Below are positions 17,055 through 26,430 of a stretch of 64,000 bases of DNA, piece after piece. The notes below the pieces were generated by a model. That model was given only the letters and a program-made list of their open reading frames with translations. It had not been told where the DNA came from and ran no database searches. The translations under genes and the position numbers were made by a program. The first letter of the stretch is position 1. Each line of letters starts with the position of its first letter. This stretch comes from Sphingobacterium alkalisoli. Its GTDB lineage: Bacteria > Bacteroidota > Bacteroidia > Sphingobacteriales > Sphingobacteriaceae. The DNA is taken from positions 679,713 to 743,712 of the forward strand of contig NZ_SUKA01000002.1 of NCBI RefSeq assembly GCF_005049105.1, read 5' to 3'.

Positions 17055-19094
17055 ATGAACAATAATACATCGTTGTTTCAGAAAGATATGGTTCAGCAAG
17101 CTTTGACACAGTCTTTTTTGAAACTCAATCCGAAAACAATGTTCCGTAATCCGGTCATGTTTACTGTATGGATAGGCACATTGGTCATGTTAATTGTCAG
17201 TTTCTGGACATTGACGGGCGCACAGGGACAGGGAAGTTTTGGATACAACTTTACCGTCTTTATTATATTACTGCTGACTTTATTATTTGCCAACTTTGCG
17301 GAGGCCATTGCCGAAGCAAGAGGAAAAGCACAGGCGGATAGCCTCCGGAAAACAAGAGAGGAAACACCTGCGAAACTAGAAAACGGGAAAATGATTTCGT
17401 CTGCCCAACTGCAAAAAGGAGATACTTTCGTCTGCGAGGCCGGAGATATTATACCCTCCGATGGAGAAATAGTTAAGGGATTGGCAACCATCGATGAAAG
17501 CGCCATTACTGGTGAATCTGCACCTGTAATCCGTGAGGCCGGTGGAGATAAAAGCTCCGTAACAGGCGGTACAAAAGTACTGTCGGATAGAATTGTAGTT
17601 AAAGTGACCACACAGCCCGGTGAAAGCTTTCTAGACAAGATGATCGCCTTGGTAGAAGGCGCGGCGCGACAAAAGACACCGAATGAAATAGCATTGACGA
17701 TCTTGCTGGCCGGATTCACACTGGTTTTTATCATTGTGTGTGTGACCTTAAAGCCTTTTGCGGATTACGCCAATGTAAGCATCACGATTGCTTCCTTTAT
17801 CTCCTTGTTTATCTGTCTTATTCCGACAACTATTGGGGGACTATTATCCGCTATCGGTATTGCCGGAATGGACAGAGCTTTGAGAGCGAATGTAATTACC
17901 AAAAGCGGAAAGGCTGTTGAAACAGCAGGTGATATTGATGTTTTGCTTTTGGATAAAACAGGAACGATTACCATTGGTAATCGAAAGGCAACCAATTTCT
18001 ATCCTGCTGGTGGTATTGATGAAAAAAGATTGATAAAAGCAGCTGTATTGAGCTCCATGTCGGATGAAACCCCAGAAGGAAAATCTATTATCGAGTTGAG
18101 TGAAAAGTTAGATGTAAAAAGTGAAATAAAAAGAGACCTTTCACTTCTCACTTCTCACATCTCACCGAACTTCGTAAAGTTTACAGCTGAAACCCGAAGT
18201 TCAGGAATCGATTATGAAAGTACACGTATCCGAAAAGGAGCGGCTGACGCCATCAAAAATATTGTTATTGAGGCCGGAAATACATTTCCTATTGAGGTCG
18301 GAGAAAGCGTAAAAGCGATTGCCCAAAATGGAGGTACACCACTGGTTGTCTCCGAAAACGAAATTGTATTGGGTGTTATCGAATTACAGGATATCATCAA
18401 ACCCGGCATTCAGGAACGGTTTGAACGGCTTCGTAAAATGGGGATTAAAACGGTAATGGTAACGGGCGACAATCCCTTAACGGCAAAATTCATCGCGGAG
18501 AAAGCTGGTGTAGACGATTTTATCGCAGAAGCGAAACCTGAGGATAAGATGAATTATATCAAGAAAGAACAATCAGAAGGCCGCTTGGTAGCCATGATGG
18601 GTGACGGAACCAATGATGCTCCGGCGCTGGCACAAGCAGATGTAGGTGTAGCAATGAATAGCGGTACGCAAGCAGCGAAAGAAGCTGGTAATATGGTGGA
18701 TCTGGATAATGATCCGACCAAATTGATTGAGATCGTAGAGATCGGGAAACAGCTTTTGATGACCCGTGGTACATTGACCACCTTTAGTATAGCCAATGAT
18801 GTGGCCAAATATTTCGCCATTATTCCGGCGCTGTTCATCACGGCTATACCCGCATTGCAGAGATTAAATATTATGAACCTGAACAGTCCCGAAACGGCCA
18901 TTCTTGCAGCGGTAATTTTTAACGCAATCATCATTCCCCTGCTTATACCCTTGGCGTTGAAAGGTGTGGCCTACAAACCCATTGGAGCAAGTGCTTTGCT
19001 TCGCAGGAACCTGTTGATATTTGGCCTTGGAGGTGTATTGGTTCCTTTTTTGGGAATTAAGCTGATCGATATGGCTATATCCGTTTTCTTTTAA
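17055..19094 (+). CDS. kdpB: KdpB, ATP-hydrolysing P-type ATPase subunit
   Basis: 679 aa, a P1A-type ATPase. Visible motifs are ITGESAPVI (actuator), LLDKTGTIT with the phosphorylated Asp300, [15 protein letters not shown], and [29 protein letters not shown] text in the hinge. It couples ATP hydrolysis to K+ import through KdpA. Compared with E. coli KdpB the nucleotide-binding domain is about six residues longer just after PEGKSII. That stretch ([18 protein letters not shown]) is encoded by a purine/pyrimidine inverted repeat like the one upstream of kdpA. The insertion keeps the frame, and all core motifs are intact. Confidence 0.97.
   Translation: MNNNTSLFQKDMVQQALTQSFLKLNPKTMFRNPVMFTVWIGTLVMLIVSFWTLTGAQGQGSFGYNFTVFIILLLTLLFANFAEAIAEARGKAQADSLRKTREETPAKLENGKMISSAQLQKGDTFVCEAGDIIPSDGEIVKGLATIDESAITGESAPVIREAGGDKSSVTGGTKVLSDRIVVKVTTQPGESFLDKMIALVEGAARQKTPNEIALTILLAGFTLVFIIVCVTLKPFADYANVSITIASFISLFICLIPTTIGGLLSAIGIAGMDRALRANVITKSGKAVETAGDIDVLLLDKTGTITIGNRKATNFYPAGGIDEKRLIKAAVLSSMSDETPEGKSIIELSEKLDVKSEIKRDLSLLTSHISPNFVKFTAETRSSGIDYESTRIRKGAADAIKNIVIEAGNTFPIEVGESVKAIAQNGGTPLVVSENEIVLGVIELQDIIKPGIQERFERLRKMGIKTVMVTGDNPLTAKFIAEKAGVDDFIAEAKPEDKMNYIKKEQSEGRLVAMMGDGTNDAPALAQADVGVAMNSGTQAAKEAGNMVDLDNDPTKLIEIVEIGKQLLMTRGTLTTFSIANDVAKYFAIIPALFITAIPALQRLNIMNLNSPETAILAAVIFNAIIIPLLIPLALKGVAYKPIGASALLRRNLLIFGLGGVLVPFLGIKLIDMAISVFF
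18098..18165. repeat. Repeat-like inverted element embedded in kdpB
   Basis: The left side is rich in GAGTGAAAAG and AAAAAGTGAAA, and the right side reads TTTCACTTCTCACTTCTCAC, so the two can pair. It resembles the element between kdpF and kdpA but here it is translated in frame within the nucleotide-binding domain. Confidence 0.5.
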
Positions 19095-19141
19095 TTATTT
19101 AATAATAACAAGCATAACGAATCATCAAGAGTGTATGCGCT

Positions 19142-19223
19142 TGATCGCTTCATCAACATTAAAAACATATTCTGATGAAACCGTCAGGAGCAACAGCTGC
19201 TGATCGCTTCATCTCCATTAAAA
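19142..19223. repeat. Imperfect 23-bp direct repeat upstream of kdpC
   Basis: The 23-base sequence beginning TGATCGCTTCATC at 19142-19164 recurs at 19201-19223 with two differences, 59 bp apart. A 19-codon frame (19175-19234) containing the second copy ends one base before the kdpC start. Confidence 0.5.
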
Positions 19224-19235
19224 CAAATAAATAAG

Positions 19236-19796
19236 ATGAAAAAGCATATTTTGCCCGCATTAAAATTGACTGTTGTCATGATCGTTTTTTTTACGGTCAT
19301 TTACCCCCTTGCGGTATGGGGCATTGCACAGTTTGCGCCCAATTCGGGAAAGGGAGAAATCATTGAATATAATGGAAAGAAATACTATTCCAACATAGGG
19401 CAATCCTTTACAGAGGATCAATATTTCTGGTCTCGACCATCAGCGGTGGATTATGATGCTTCGGGTTCGGGAGGAAGCAATAGAGGACCTTCTAATGAAG
19501 AATACTTAGCTGAAGTTCAGGCGCGAATTGACACTTTCTTGGTTCACAATCCAGATATTGATAAATCCGAAATCCCTGTGGACCTCGTTACCGCAAGCGG
19601 TAGTGGGTTAGATCCTAACTTTTCGGTACAGGCCGCAAAAGTACAGGTAAAAAGAATTGCTAACATAAGAGGTGTCGATGAGCAAAAATTAAATCAATTA
19701 ATCGATGAGCAGACAGAAAAATCTTTGTGGGGCATATTTGGTCCGGAAAAAATAAATGTACTGAAATTAAATATCGCTCTGGACGAACTCAAGTAA
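19236..19796 (+). CDS. kdpC: KdpC, accessory subunit of K+-transporting ATPase
   Basis: 186 aa with one N-terminal membrane helix (LPALKLTVVMIVFFTVIYPLA) and a periplasmic domain. Family motifs are YFWSRPSAVDYDASGSGGSN and VTASGSGLDPNFSVQAA, both typical of KdpC. It supports high-affinity ATP-driven K+ uptake. The 141-bp gap after kdpB contains a short direct repeat, but the gene remains in operon order. Confidence 0.96.
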   Translation: MKKHILPALKLTVVMIVFFTVIYPLAVWGIAQFAPNSGKGEIIEYNGKKYYSNIGQSFTEDQYFWSRPSAVDYDASGSGGSNRGPSNEEYLAEVQARIDTFLVHNPDIDKSEIPVDLVTASGSGLDPNFSVQAAKVQVKRIANIRGVDEQKLNQLIDEQTEKSLWGIFGPEKINVLKLNIALDELK

Positions 19797-19965
19797 CCGA
19801 GCAGCTTTTCGCACTATTACTTCAGATGTATGTGTAGCCATTGGAAACAAATGGTGTGAGAGGGATTCAATAAAGCAATTAAATTTTAATAATTCAAAAA
19901 ACAAATCGAGTGTAACGAGTTCATTTATATCAATGATAATTGACACTAATAAATAATTTATTCAG

Positions 19966-21048
19966 ATGAAAAAAATCATTATGTTCTCAGCGATCCTGCT
20001 GGGAGCGACAGGGGGCGTATGTGCTCAGGAAGTTGAAAAAAAGCCCTTGACCATCAGCGGATATGCAGAAGTATATTATCAGCAGGATTTTAATAATCCG
20101 AAATCCAATACGAGACCAGGATTTATGTACAGCCACAACCGTAACAATGAAGTCAGCCTTAACTTAGGGTTGATCAAAGCTGCTTACGAAACAGAAAATG
20201 TACGCGCGAATCTGGGGATTGGAGTAGGATCATATATGAATGCCAATTATGCTGCTGAAGAAGGGGTATTGAAGAATATCTATGAAGCAAATATCGGCGT
20301 TAAATTGTCTAAAAAACACTATTTATGGTTGGATGCAGGTATTTTACCTTCCCATATCGGCTTTGAAAGTGCGATTGGCGCGGATTGCTATACGCTGACA
20401 AGAAGTATGATGGCTGATAATTCTCCCTATTTTGAAACAGGAGCTAAATTATCATACAGTACAGATAATGGCAAATGGGATATGGCTGTCCTCGTGATGA
20501 ACAGCTGGCAACGTATCCAACGTGTGGAGGGTAACACTACCCCTGCGTTCGGACATCAATTGACTTACCGACCTAGTGAAAAAGTGACATTAAACAGCAG
20601 TTCTTTCATGGGGAATGATTTTCCGGATGATAAGCGAAGAATGCGCTATTTCCACAATCTGTACGGGCAGTTTGAAATCAGCAGTCAATTTGCTTTGATT
20701 GCCGGATTTGATATCGGAACACAGCAGAAAGAAAAATCTAGCAGTGATTACGATACCTGGTATACCCCTGTACTGATTGTTAAATACAGCCCGACAGATA
20801 AAATAAATCTTGCGGCAAGGGGAGAATATTACAATGACAAAAATGGTGTCATTATAGCTTCTGGTGCAGAAAATGGTTTTCAGACTTTTGGAGCTTCACT
20901 CAACGTAGATTATCAAATTCTGCCCAATTTAGTTTGGCGTACCGAGGTCAAAAGCTTAAACAGCAAAGATGCTGTTTTCTTAGACAGGGATGGTAATATG
21001 AAAAAAGCCAACGTGATGGCAGTGACATCACTGACAATCCGTTTCTAA
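19966..21048 (+). CDS. Outer-membrane beta-barrel porin of the kdp operon
   Basis: 360 aa with a signal peptide ending at VCAQ and a barrel pattern of alternating strands that finishes in a final strand ending with Phe (MAVTSLTIRF). The text SGYAEVYYQQDFNNPKS and GILPSHIGFESAIG is typical of a Bacteroidota porin of the OmpL/bbp2-like group. It follows kdpC and precedes the sensor genes, so it probably gives K+ or another ion a path across the outer membrane under the same control. This role is inferred from context. Confidence 0.8.
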   Translation: MKKIIMFSAILLGATGGVCAQEVEKKPLTISGYAEVYYQQDFNNPKSNTRPGFMYSHNRNNEVSLNLGLIKAAYETENVRANLGIGVGSYMNANYAAEEGVLKNIYEANIGVKLSKKHYLWLDAGILPSHIGFESAIGADCYTLTRSMMADNSPYFETGAKLSYSTDNGKWDMAVLVMNSWQRIQRVEGNTTPAFGHQLTYRPSEKVTLNSSSFMGNDFPDDKRRMRYFHNLYGQFEISSQFALIAGFDIGTQQKEKSSSDYDTWYTPVLIVKYSPTDKINLAARGEYYNDKNGVIIASGAENGFQTFGASLNVDYQILPNLVWRTEVKSLNSKDAVFLDRDGNMKKANVMAVTSLTIRF

Positions 21049-21130
21049 AAATTTCTTATTACCCTCATTCCCCTTTGGACAATTGTCTAAGGGGAATTTG
21101 TGTAAATTTATAAAAGTAAAACAGCAAGTT

Positions 21131-22252
21131 ATGGACGAGCGAAAAAGTGCTGCACATTTTTTGGATTTAATCCAGAAATCCCGAAGAGGAAAATTCAAAC
21201 TCTATATCGGAATGAGCGCCGGCGTGGGCAAAACCTATCGGATGCTACAGGAAACTCATTCACTACTTCGCAATGGTATCGATGTCAAGATCGGATACAT
21301 CGAAACGCACAATCGTGTTGAAACACATGCATTATTGAACGGTCTGCCTGTTATCCCCCGTAGGAAGCTTTTCTACAAAGGGAAAGAACTGCAAGAACTG
21401 GATGTGCAGGCGATCATCAATCTTCGTCCAGAAGTCGTGATTGTGGATGAACTGGCACATACCAATATAGAAGGAAGCAAAAACGAAAAACGATGGCAGG
21501 ATGTAATGGATATTCTGGATGCCGGCATCAATGTCATCAGTGCCGTAAACATTCAGCATATTGAGAGCCTGAATAAAGAAGTAAGGGAAATTACGGGCAT
21601 TGATGTGCAGGAACGCATCCCGGATAGTGTGGTTGCTCAGGCAGATGAGGTGGTCAATATTGACCTTACGGCAGAAGATCTCATCGATCGTTTAAAAGAA
21701 GGCAAAATTTATGATGCTTCGAAGATACAAGCGGCACTCCATAATTTTTTCAAAAGTGAGCATATTTTGCAACTTCGGGAATTGGCGCTCAAAGAAGTTG
21801 CATCACAGGTACAACGAAAAGTAGAAACGGAAGTCGTACTTACCCGAAATATCAAGAAGGAACGATTTTTGGCCTGCATCAGCTCTAATGAAAAAACGGC
21901 TAAAAATGTCATTCGTAAAACAGCCCGCTTAGCTAACTACTACAATTGTAAATGGTACGTAATGTATGTACAGACACCTAAAGAAAATGTAGATAAAATA
22001 GCTTTAGACAAACAACGCTTTCTCATTAATAATTTTAAATTAGCCACAGAATTGGGAGCTGAAATTATAAAAGTGAAGGCAAGAAACACAACCAAGGCTA
22101 TTATCAAAGAATGCGAGGATAGGAAAATCACTACGGTATGTATAGGAAAGCCGCATATCACGTTAGCTAAGCTGATACTGGCAACGGATACTTTCAATAC
22201 CTTATTGAACAAACTGTCAAAAGAAAATATTGATTTGGTAATTTTAAGTTGA
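21131..22252 (+). CDS. KdpD N-terminal sensory protein without kinase domain
   Basis: The ATG at 21131 gives 373 aa; a TTG at 21083 would add 16 residues of uncertain reality. Residues ~20-220 are the KdpD sensor domain with Walker A GMSAGVGKT (Lys34) and a Walker B-like VIVDELAHTN. Residues ~235-373 resemble a universal-stress-protein domain. The four membrane helices, GAF and histidine kinase parts of E. coli KdpD are missing. They are not a truncation artefact, because a separate histidine kinase gene follows 20 bp downstream. The protein is predicted to be soluble and to signal K+ or turgor status to that kinase. Confidence 0.9.
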   Translation: MDERKSAAHFLDLIQKSRRGKFKLYIGMSAGVGKTYRMLQETHSLLRNGIDVKIGYIETHNRVETHALLNGLPVIPRRKLFYKGKELQELDVQAIINLRPEVVIVDELAHTNIEGSKNEKRWQDVMDILDAGINVISAVNIQHIESLNKEVREITGIDVQERIPDSVVAQADEVVNIDLTAEDLIDRLKEGKIYDASKIQAALHNFFKSEHILQLRELALKEVASQVQRKVETEVVLTRNIKKERFLACISSNEKTAKNVIRKTARLANYYNCKWYVMYVQTPKENVDKIALDKQRFLINNFKLATELGAEIIKVKARNTTKAIIKECEDRKITTVCIGKPHITLAKLILATDTFNTLLNKLSKENIDLVILS

Positions 22253-22272
22253 AAATGAAAAATTCATAAAAA

Positions 22273-24003
22273 GTGAAAATAAAAACAAAATTGACCTTTG
22301 GAGTAGGACTGCTTTTTCTAATGATATTTTCATTGGCAGCGGTGAGCGGATGGTACGTGTATAAATTAAAAAAGGATACCAATAATATCCTTGTCGCCAA
22401 TTATAATACCCTACAGTATTCCCGAAATATGTTGTTGGCATTAGAAGATATTGGAATCGACCCCGTTGCGCTGCACACTTTTGAAGATAATCTGGATAAA
22501 CAAAATGCCAATGTAACGGAAGTGGGTGAAAAAGATGCAACAGATTTGGTTGTTAAGCACTTTGCTGCGTTAAAGAAGAATATTGAAGATTCCTCTTTAA
22601 TATCCCCGATAAGGAAGGACATCACAGAATTAATGCGATTGAATATGGAAGCAATTGAGAGGAAGAGCGATATTGCGGATGAAACGGCTCAAAAAGCTAT
22701 TGTTGTCATCGCTGTTACGGGCACACTGTGTTTTCTTATCGCCTTCATACTGTTGGTCAATCTACCATCCAATATTGCAGACCCCATAAAGGAATTAACC
22801 GAAAGTACACAGGAGATTGCTGCTCAGAATTATAAGAAACGAGTTCATTTTGAAAGCCACAGTGAATTTGGGGATCTAGCAAAATCATTCAATACGATGG
22901 CGGAAAAGTTGGCAGAATATTCGGAAAGTAAGCTGGAGAAAATCTTAAAAGGGAAAAAACGTATTGAAGCATTGATTGATAATATGCATGATCCCGTAAT
23001 TGGGATTGATGAAAACAGGAAGGTACTTTTTGTAAACGAGGAGGCTCTTAAAATTACCGGACTTAAAAAGGAAAATTTTGTGGGCCGGCAAATTCAGGAC
23101 GTGGCAATGGCAAATGATTTGGTAAAGGATATCATTCAGGAAATTGTCGACCCAAATTTAAAAAAGCTTAATGCAAGTCCTTTGAAAATATTTGCCGATA
23201 GCAAAGAAAGCTATTTTGAAAAAGAAGTGGTTGATATCAATATTGTGCCAACTGGGGAAACTGCTTCCCAATTTATCGGACAGGTAATTATGCTCAGAAA
23301 CATCACACCATTTAAGGAACTGGATTTAGCGAAGACGAATTTTATGGGCACGGTATCCCATGAGTTTAAAACACCGATTTCGTCGATAAAAATGAGCCTG
23401 CAATTATTGGAAAACAAGCAAATTGGTGAATTAAATACAGAGCAACGGAATCTCGTAGCCGGTATTAAGGAAGATACCGGCAGACTGCTAAAGATTACTG
23501 GAGAGCTTTTGAATATCGCGCAGGTGGAGAGTGGTGCCATCCACCTCAATATGCTGCCATCGGAAATAAAACCCATCCTTGAATACGCTGTCAACGCCAA
23601 TAAGATTTCCGCCGAACAAAAACATATCGGTATCCATGTGAAGATCGACAATGATATATCGGTCGTGATGGCCGACAGTGAAAAAACAGCATGGGTACTT
23701 ACCAATTTGATTTCAAACGCTATACGGTATTCTTATGAGAACGCTTCCATTGTTGTCAACGTTCAAAAAGAAGGTGATCGCAAAGTCAGATTTTCTGTTG
23801 CAGATACCGGACAGGGTATCCAACCCCAGTACCTTACCAAGATCTTTGAACGATACTTCCGCATTCCGGGCACGAAAAAAGAAGGAACAGGCTTGGGATT
23901 AAGCATTAGCAAAGAATTTATAGAAGCCCAAGGTGGCGGAATAGAGGTGCAAAGTGAATTTGGAGCGGGAAGTACATTTGCCTTTACGCTTCATGCTAAG
24001 TAA
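22273..24003 (+). CDS. Membrane sensor histidine kinase, partner of the KdpD-like sensor
   Basis: 576 aa from a GTG at 22273. Order: membrane helix ~9-30, extracytoplasmic region ~30-145, membrane helix ~148-170, HAMP ~172-225, PAS ~232-350, HisKA with VSHEFKTPISS (His363), and HATPase with NLISNAIRYS, DTGQGI and GTGLGLSISKEF. It is a complete class I histidine kinase. Its position right behind the KdpD sensory half suggests the two together do the job of KdpD. The likely output is the sigma-54 response regulator encoded convergently beyond pfkB. Confidence 0.9.
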   Translation: MKIKTKLTFGVGLLFLMIFSLAAVSGWYVYKLKKDTNNILVANYNTLQYSRNMLLALEDIGIDPVALHTFEDNLDKQNANVTEVGEKDATDLVVKHFAALKKNIEDSSLISPIRKDITELMRLNMEAIERKSDIADETAQKAIVVIAVTGTLCFLIAFILLVNLPSNIADPIKELTESTQEIAAQNYKKRVHFESHSEFGDLAKSFNTMAEKLAEYSESKLEKILKGKKRIEALIDNMHDPVIGIDENRKVLFVNEEALKITGLKKENFVGRQIQDVAMANDLVKDIIQEIVDPNLKKLNASPLKIFADSKESYFEKEVVDINIVPTGETASQFIGQVIMLRNITPFKELDLAKTNFMGTVSHEFKTPISSIKMSLQLLENKQIGELNTEQRNLVAGIKEDTGRLLKITGELLNIAQVESGAIHLNMLPSEIKPILEYAVNANKISAEQKHIGIHVKIDNDISVVMADSEKTAWVLTNLISNAIRYSYENASIVVNVQKEGDRKVRFSVADTGQGIQPQYLTKIFERYFRIPGTKKEGTGLGLSISKEFIEAQGGGIEVQSEFGAGSTFAFTLHAK

Positions 24004-24035
24004 ATGCTACTCCGGCTGATTGATGTAACAGCTAC

Positions 24036-24971
24036 CTATTGCTTTCTAATGCCACCCAATAGCCGATCTACATCTTTCTTTGCAAAAAGCCCTGTGCCTT
24101 CAGCCATTGTAGTGGCAGAACCACAGGCAATTCCTTTACGAAGTACTTCTTCCATATTGCCCTGAGTTGCCAAGACAGATACCATGCCGGCTACCATGCT
24201 ATCTCCAGCTCCTACGGTACTTCGTATTTTTACCACCGGTGGTACCATGTGTATTTTTTCTGTTTCGGAATATAAAATCGCACCCTGAGCCCCAAGGGAA
24301 ACAACAACGATGACTGCTTTACCTTGAGAAATGATAGATCGGGCCGCATGGTCAATGTCGGTATCTTCCAGCTCATCCTTGCCGGTTAAAGCGGCAAGTT
24401 CTCCTAAATTGGGTTTCAATAAAAACAAACCTTCTTCTACTGCTGCCTTGAGCGCGTTTCCTGATGTATCTACGATCACTTTGCTTCCTTTGGTTTTATA
24501 TGTATTGATAAGCAGCTTGATAAAATCCGGATCCACCCCTATGGGGAGACTGCCGCTGATTACGACAAAACCGGGAATTGGGTTTAACTGATCAACCCTA
24601 CTCAAAATTTCTTTTTGTTCCTCTGGTGTAACCTGATCTCCGGGGAACCCGAATCGGTATTGCTGAGTGGTTGATCTATCCACCACAATAAAATTCTCTC
24701 TTGTTTCGCTACCGATATTTACCGGTAATATATCCAGTCCTTCAAACTGTAGCGATTCTTCCAACATACGACCTGTTTTTCCTCCGGAAGTAAAAAGAGT
24801 GTGTGAAGATATATCCAATCTTTTTAGCGCTCTCGATACATTGATCCCCCCACCTCCAGCTTCATATTTGGGGGCATTGCAACGTAGTTTCTTTTCAGGT
24901 ACGATGTTGTCAACGCTGCTGCTTTTGTCTACAGATGGATTCAAGGTGATAGTTAAAATAGCTGTTCTCAT
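24036..24971 (-). CDS. PfkB-family hexose-phosphate kinase (1-/6-phosphofructokinase II-like)
   Basis: 311 aa from the ATG at 24971 (MRTAILTITLNPSVDKSS). PfkB features are TLNPSVDKS at the N-terminus, GGGGINVSRALKRL (substrate and loop region), KVIVDTSGNALKAAVEEG and the C-terminal signature STVGAGDSMVAGMV with the catalytic Asp. The group phosphorylates fructose-1-P, fructose-6-P or tagatose-6-P with ATP. It lies 49 bp after the NtrC-type regulator on the same strand, so it is probably cotranscribed. A link between sugar kinase and K+ control is not obvious. Confidence 0.88.
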   Translation of the reverse strand: MRTAILTITLNPSVDKSSSVDNIVPEKKLRCNAPKYEAGGGGINVSRALKRLDISSHTLFTSGGKTGRMLEESLQFEGLDILPVNIGSETRENFIVVDRSTTQQYRFGFPGDQVTPEEQKEILSRVDQLNPIPGFVVISGSLPIGVDPDFIKLLINTYKTKGSKVIVDTSGNALKAAVEEGLFLLKPNLGELAALTGKDELEDTDIDHAARSIISQGKAVIVVVSLGAQGAILYSETEKIHMVPPVVKIRSTVGAGDSMVAGMVSVLATQGNMEEVLRKGIACGSATTMAEGTGLFAKKDVDRLLGGIRKQ

Positions 24972-25020
24972 TATTATAGTCCTTTTAAAATTAAATAGTA
25001 TCTCTATCCACAAAAAAAAG

Positions 25021-26358
25021 CTATCCAATACCGTACTCGATAATTTTTCGGTAGAGGGTTGCTGCGCCTATTTCGAGTAAACGGCTCGCTTCGGCTTTAT
25101 TGCCTCTGGTATGGTTTAATACTTTCTGGATATGCAGTTTTTCGGCACTCGCCATAGAAAATGCTGATAATGGTTTGGTTGAGGTTTTAATGCGTTGAAC
25201 ACCCATCGGTAACGTGTCCGGATCCAAACGGTCATTATCTGCTAATATTACACTGCGTTCAATAATATTCTTCAACTCACGGATATTCCCCTTCCAATCA
25301 TTGTTTTCAAGAGCCGTAATATATTCATCCGTTAATTGTAGGGGTTTACGGTTAGACTTTATCGCAAATATGTGTGCATAATACGCTGCCAGCGGTTTAA
25401 TATCTTTTTTTCGTTCGCGGAGTGGGGGAAGGTGAATAGAAAACACCGAAAGCCTGTAAAACAAATCGCTGCGAAAATGTTCCTTTTCTATTTCTTCTTC
25501 AAGATTTCTGTTGGTGGCGGCAACAATGCGCACATCAACTTTTGTCGGTTTTGAATCCCCTACTTTTAAAAATTCCCCAGTTTCCAAAACCCGTAAGATC
25601 TTAGCCTGCAGCTCTATCGCCATTTCTCCGATTTCATCCAAAAAAATAGTTCCCCTGTGGGCTTCCTCAAAAAGTCCTTTTTGGTCCTTTGTTGCCCCCG
25701 TAAATGCTCCAGCTCTATGCCCGAATAATTCATTTTCCAATAAATCTTTGCTGAAAGCCGAGCAGTTAATGGCTACAAAGTTTTGTTTATTGCGGCTGCT
25801 TGCTTGATGTATGGCCTGGGCGAAAACTTCCTTACCTGTTCCTGTTTCACCCGTTAGAAGCACTGTAGTGCTGGTGTCAGCAACCTTCTGTGCTAATTCA
25901 ATAGCATTCATAATGGCATGGGAATTCCCTATGATTTTATCAAAGGAATGTTTTTCCTCCAATTGTTTTTCTAATTGCGAAACTCTTCGGTTTAGTGCTG
26001 TTTTTTCACTCGCCTTATATACCAAGGGAATAATTTTATTGTTATCATCGCCTTTGGTAATATAATCAAAAGCACCGTTCTTAATCGCTTGTACACCATC
26101 CGGAATGTTTCCATAGGCGGTCAACAATATAACTTCCGTAATAGGAAATTTTTCTTTGATGATTTTAGCTGTGGCGACTCCATTTCCATCAGGTAATTTA
26201 ACGTCACAGATCACCACGTCGATATCGGAAAGTTCCAACCTCTTCAGCCCCGCCTTAATGTCACCTGCTTGAAATACCTCAAAACCTTCTAAGCTGATTA
26301 TTTTGGAAAGAAGGATTCTCAATTTCTCTTCGTCGTCTATGATAAGTACTTTAATCAC
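25021..26358 (-). CDS. NtrC-family sigma-54 response regulator
   Basis: 445 aa. Receiver domain with acidic pair at 8-9, phospho-Asp52 (VICDVKLPDG), Thr80 and Lys102. The AAA+ domain has Walker A GETGTGKE (~170-176), the sigma-54 contact loop GAFTGA (217-222) and Walker B GTIFLDEIGEM. A Fis-type helix-turn-helix closes the chain (NKAEASRLLEIGAATLYRKI). It should activate promoters read by RNA polymerase with sigma-54. Located beside the split KdpD/kinase genes, it is the best candidate for the output regulator, in place of the OmpR-type KdpE found in E. coli. Confidence 0.92.
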   Translation of the reverse strand: MIKVLIIDDEEKLRILLSKIISLEGFEVFQAGDIKAGLKRLELSDIDVVICDVKLPDGNGVATAKIIKEKFPITEVILLTAYGNIPDGVQAIKNGAFDYITKGDDNNKIIPLVYKASEKTALNRRVSQLEKQLEEKHSFDKIIGNSHAIMNAIELAQKVADTSTTVLLTGETGTGKEVFAQAIHQASSRNKQNFVAINCSAFSKDLLENELFGHRAGAFTGATKDQKGLFEEAHRGTIFLDEIGEMAIELQAKILRVLETGEFLKVGDSKPTKVDVRIVAATNRNLEEEIEKEHFRSDLFYRLSVFSIHLPPLRERKKDIKPLAAYYAHIFAIKSNRKPLQLTDEYITALENNDWKGNIRELKNIIERSVILADNDRLDPDTLPMGVQRIKTSTKPLSAFSMASAEKLHIQKVLNHTRGNKAEASRLLEIGAATLYRKIIEYGIG

Positions 26359-26378
26359 TGCATAAAATTATTAGATAA

Positions 26379-26386
26379 CAAATTTA
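26379..26386 (-). promoter_or_regulatory. Candidate -7 box of the NtrC-type regulator
   Basis: On the minus strand this reads TAAATTTG, matching TAnnTTTG, 21 bp upstream of the start at 26358. No convincing -33 TTTG lies at the right distance. Confidence 0.4.
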
Positions 26387-26430
26387 AAGATAAATATTGA
26401 TTACATTTAGGAATCCTATTTTATATCACT

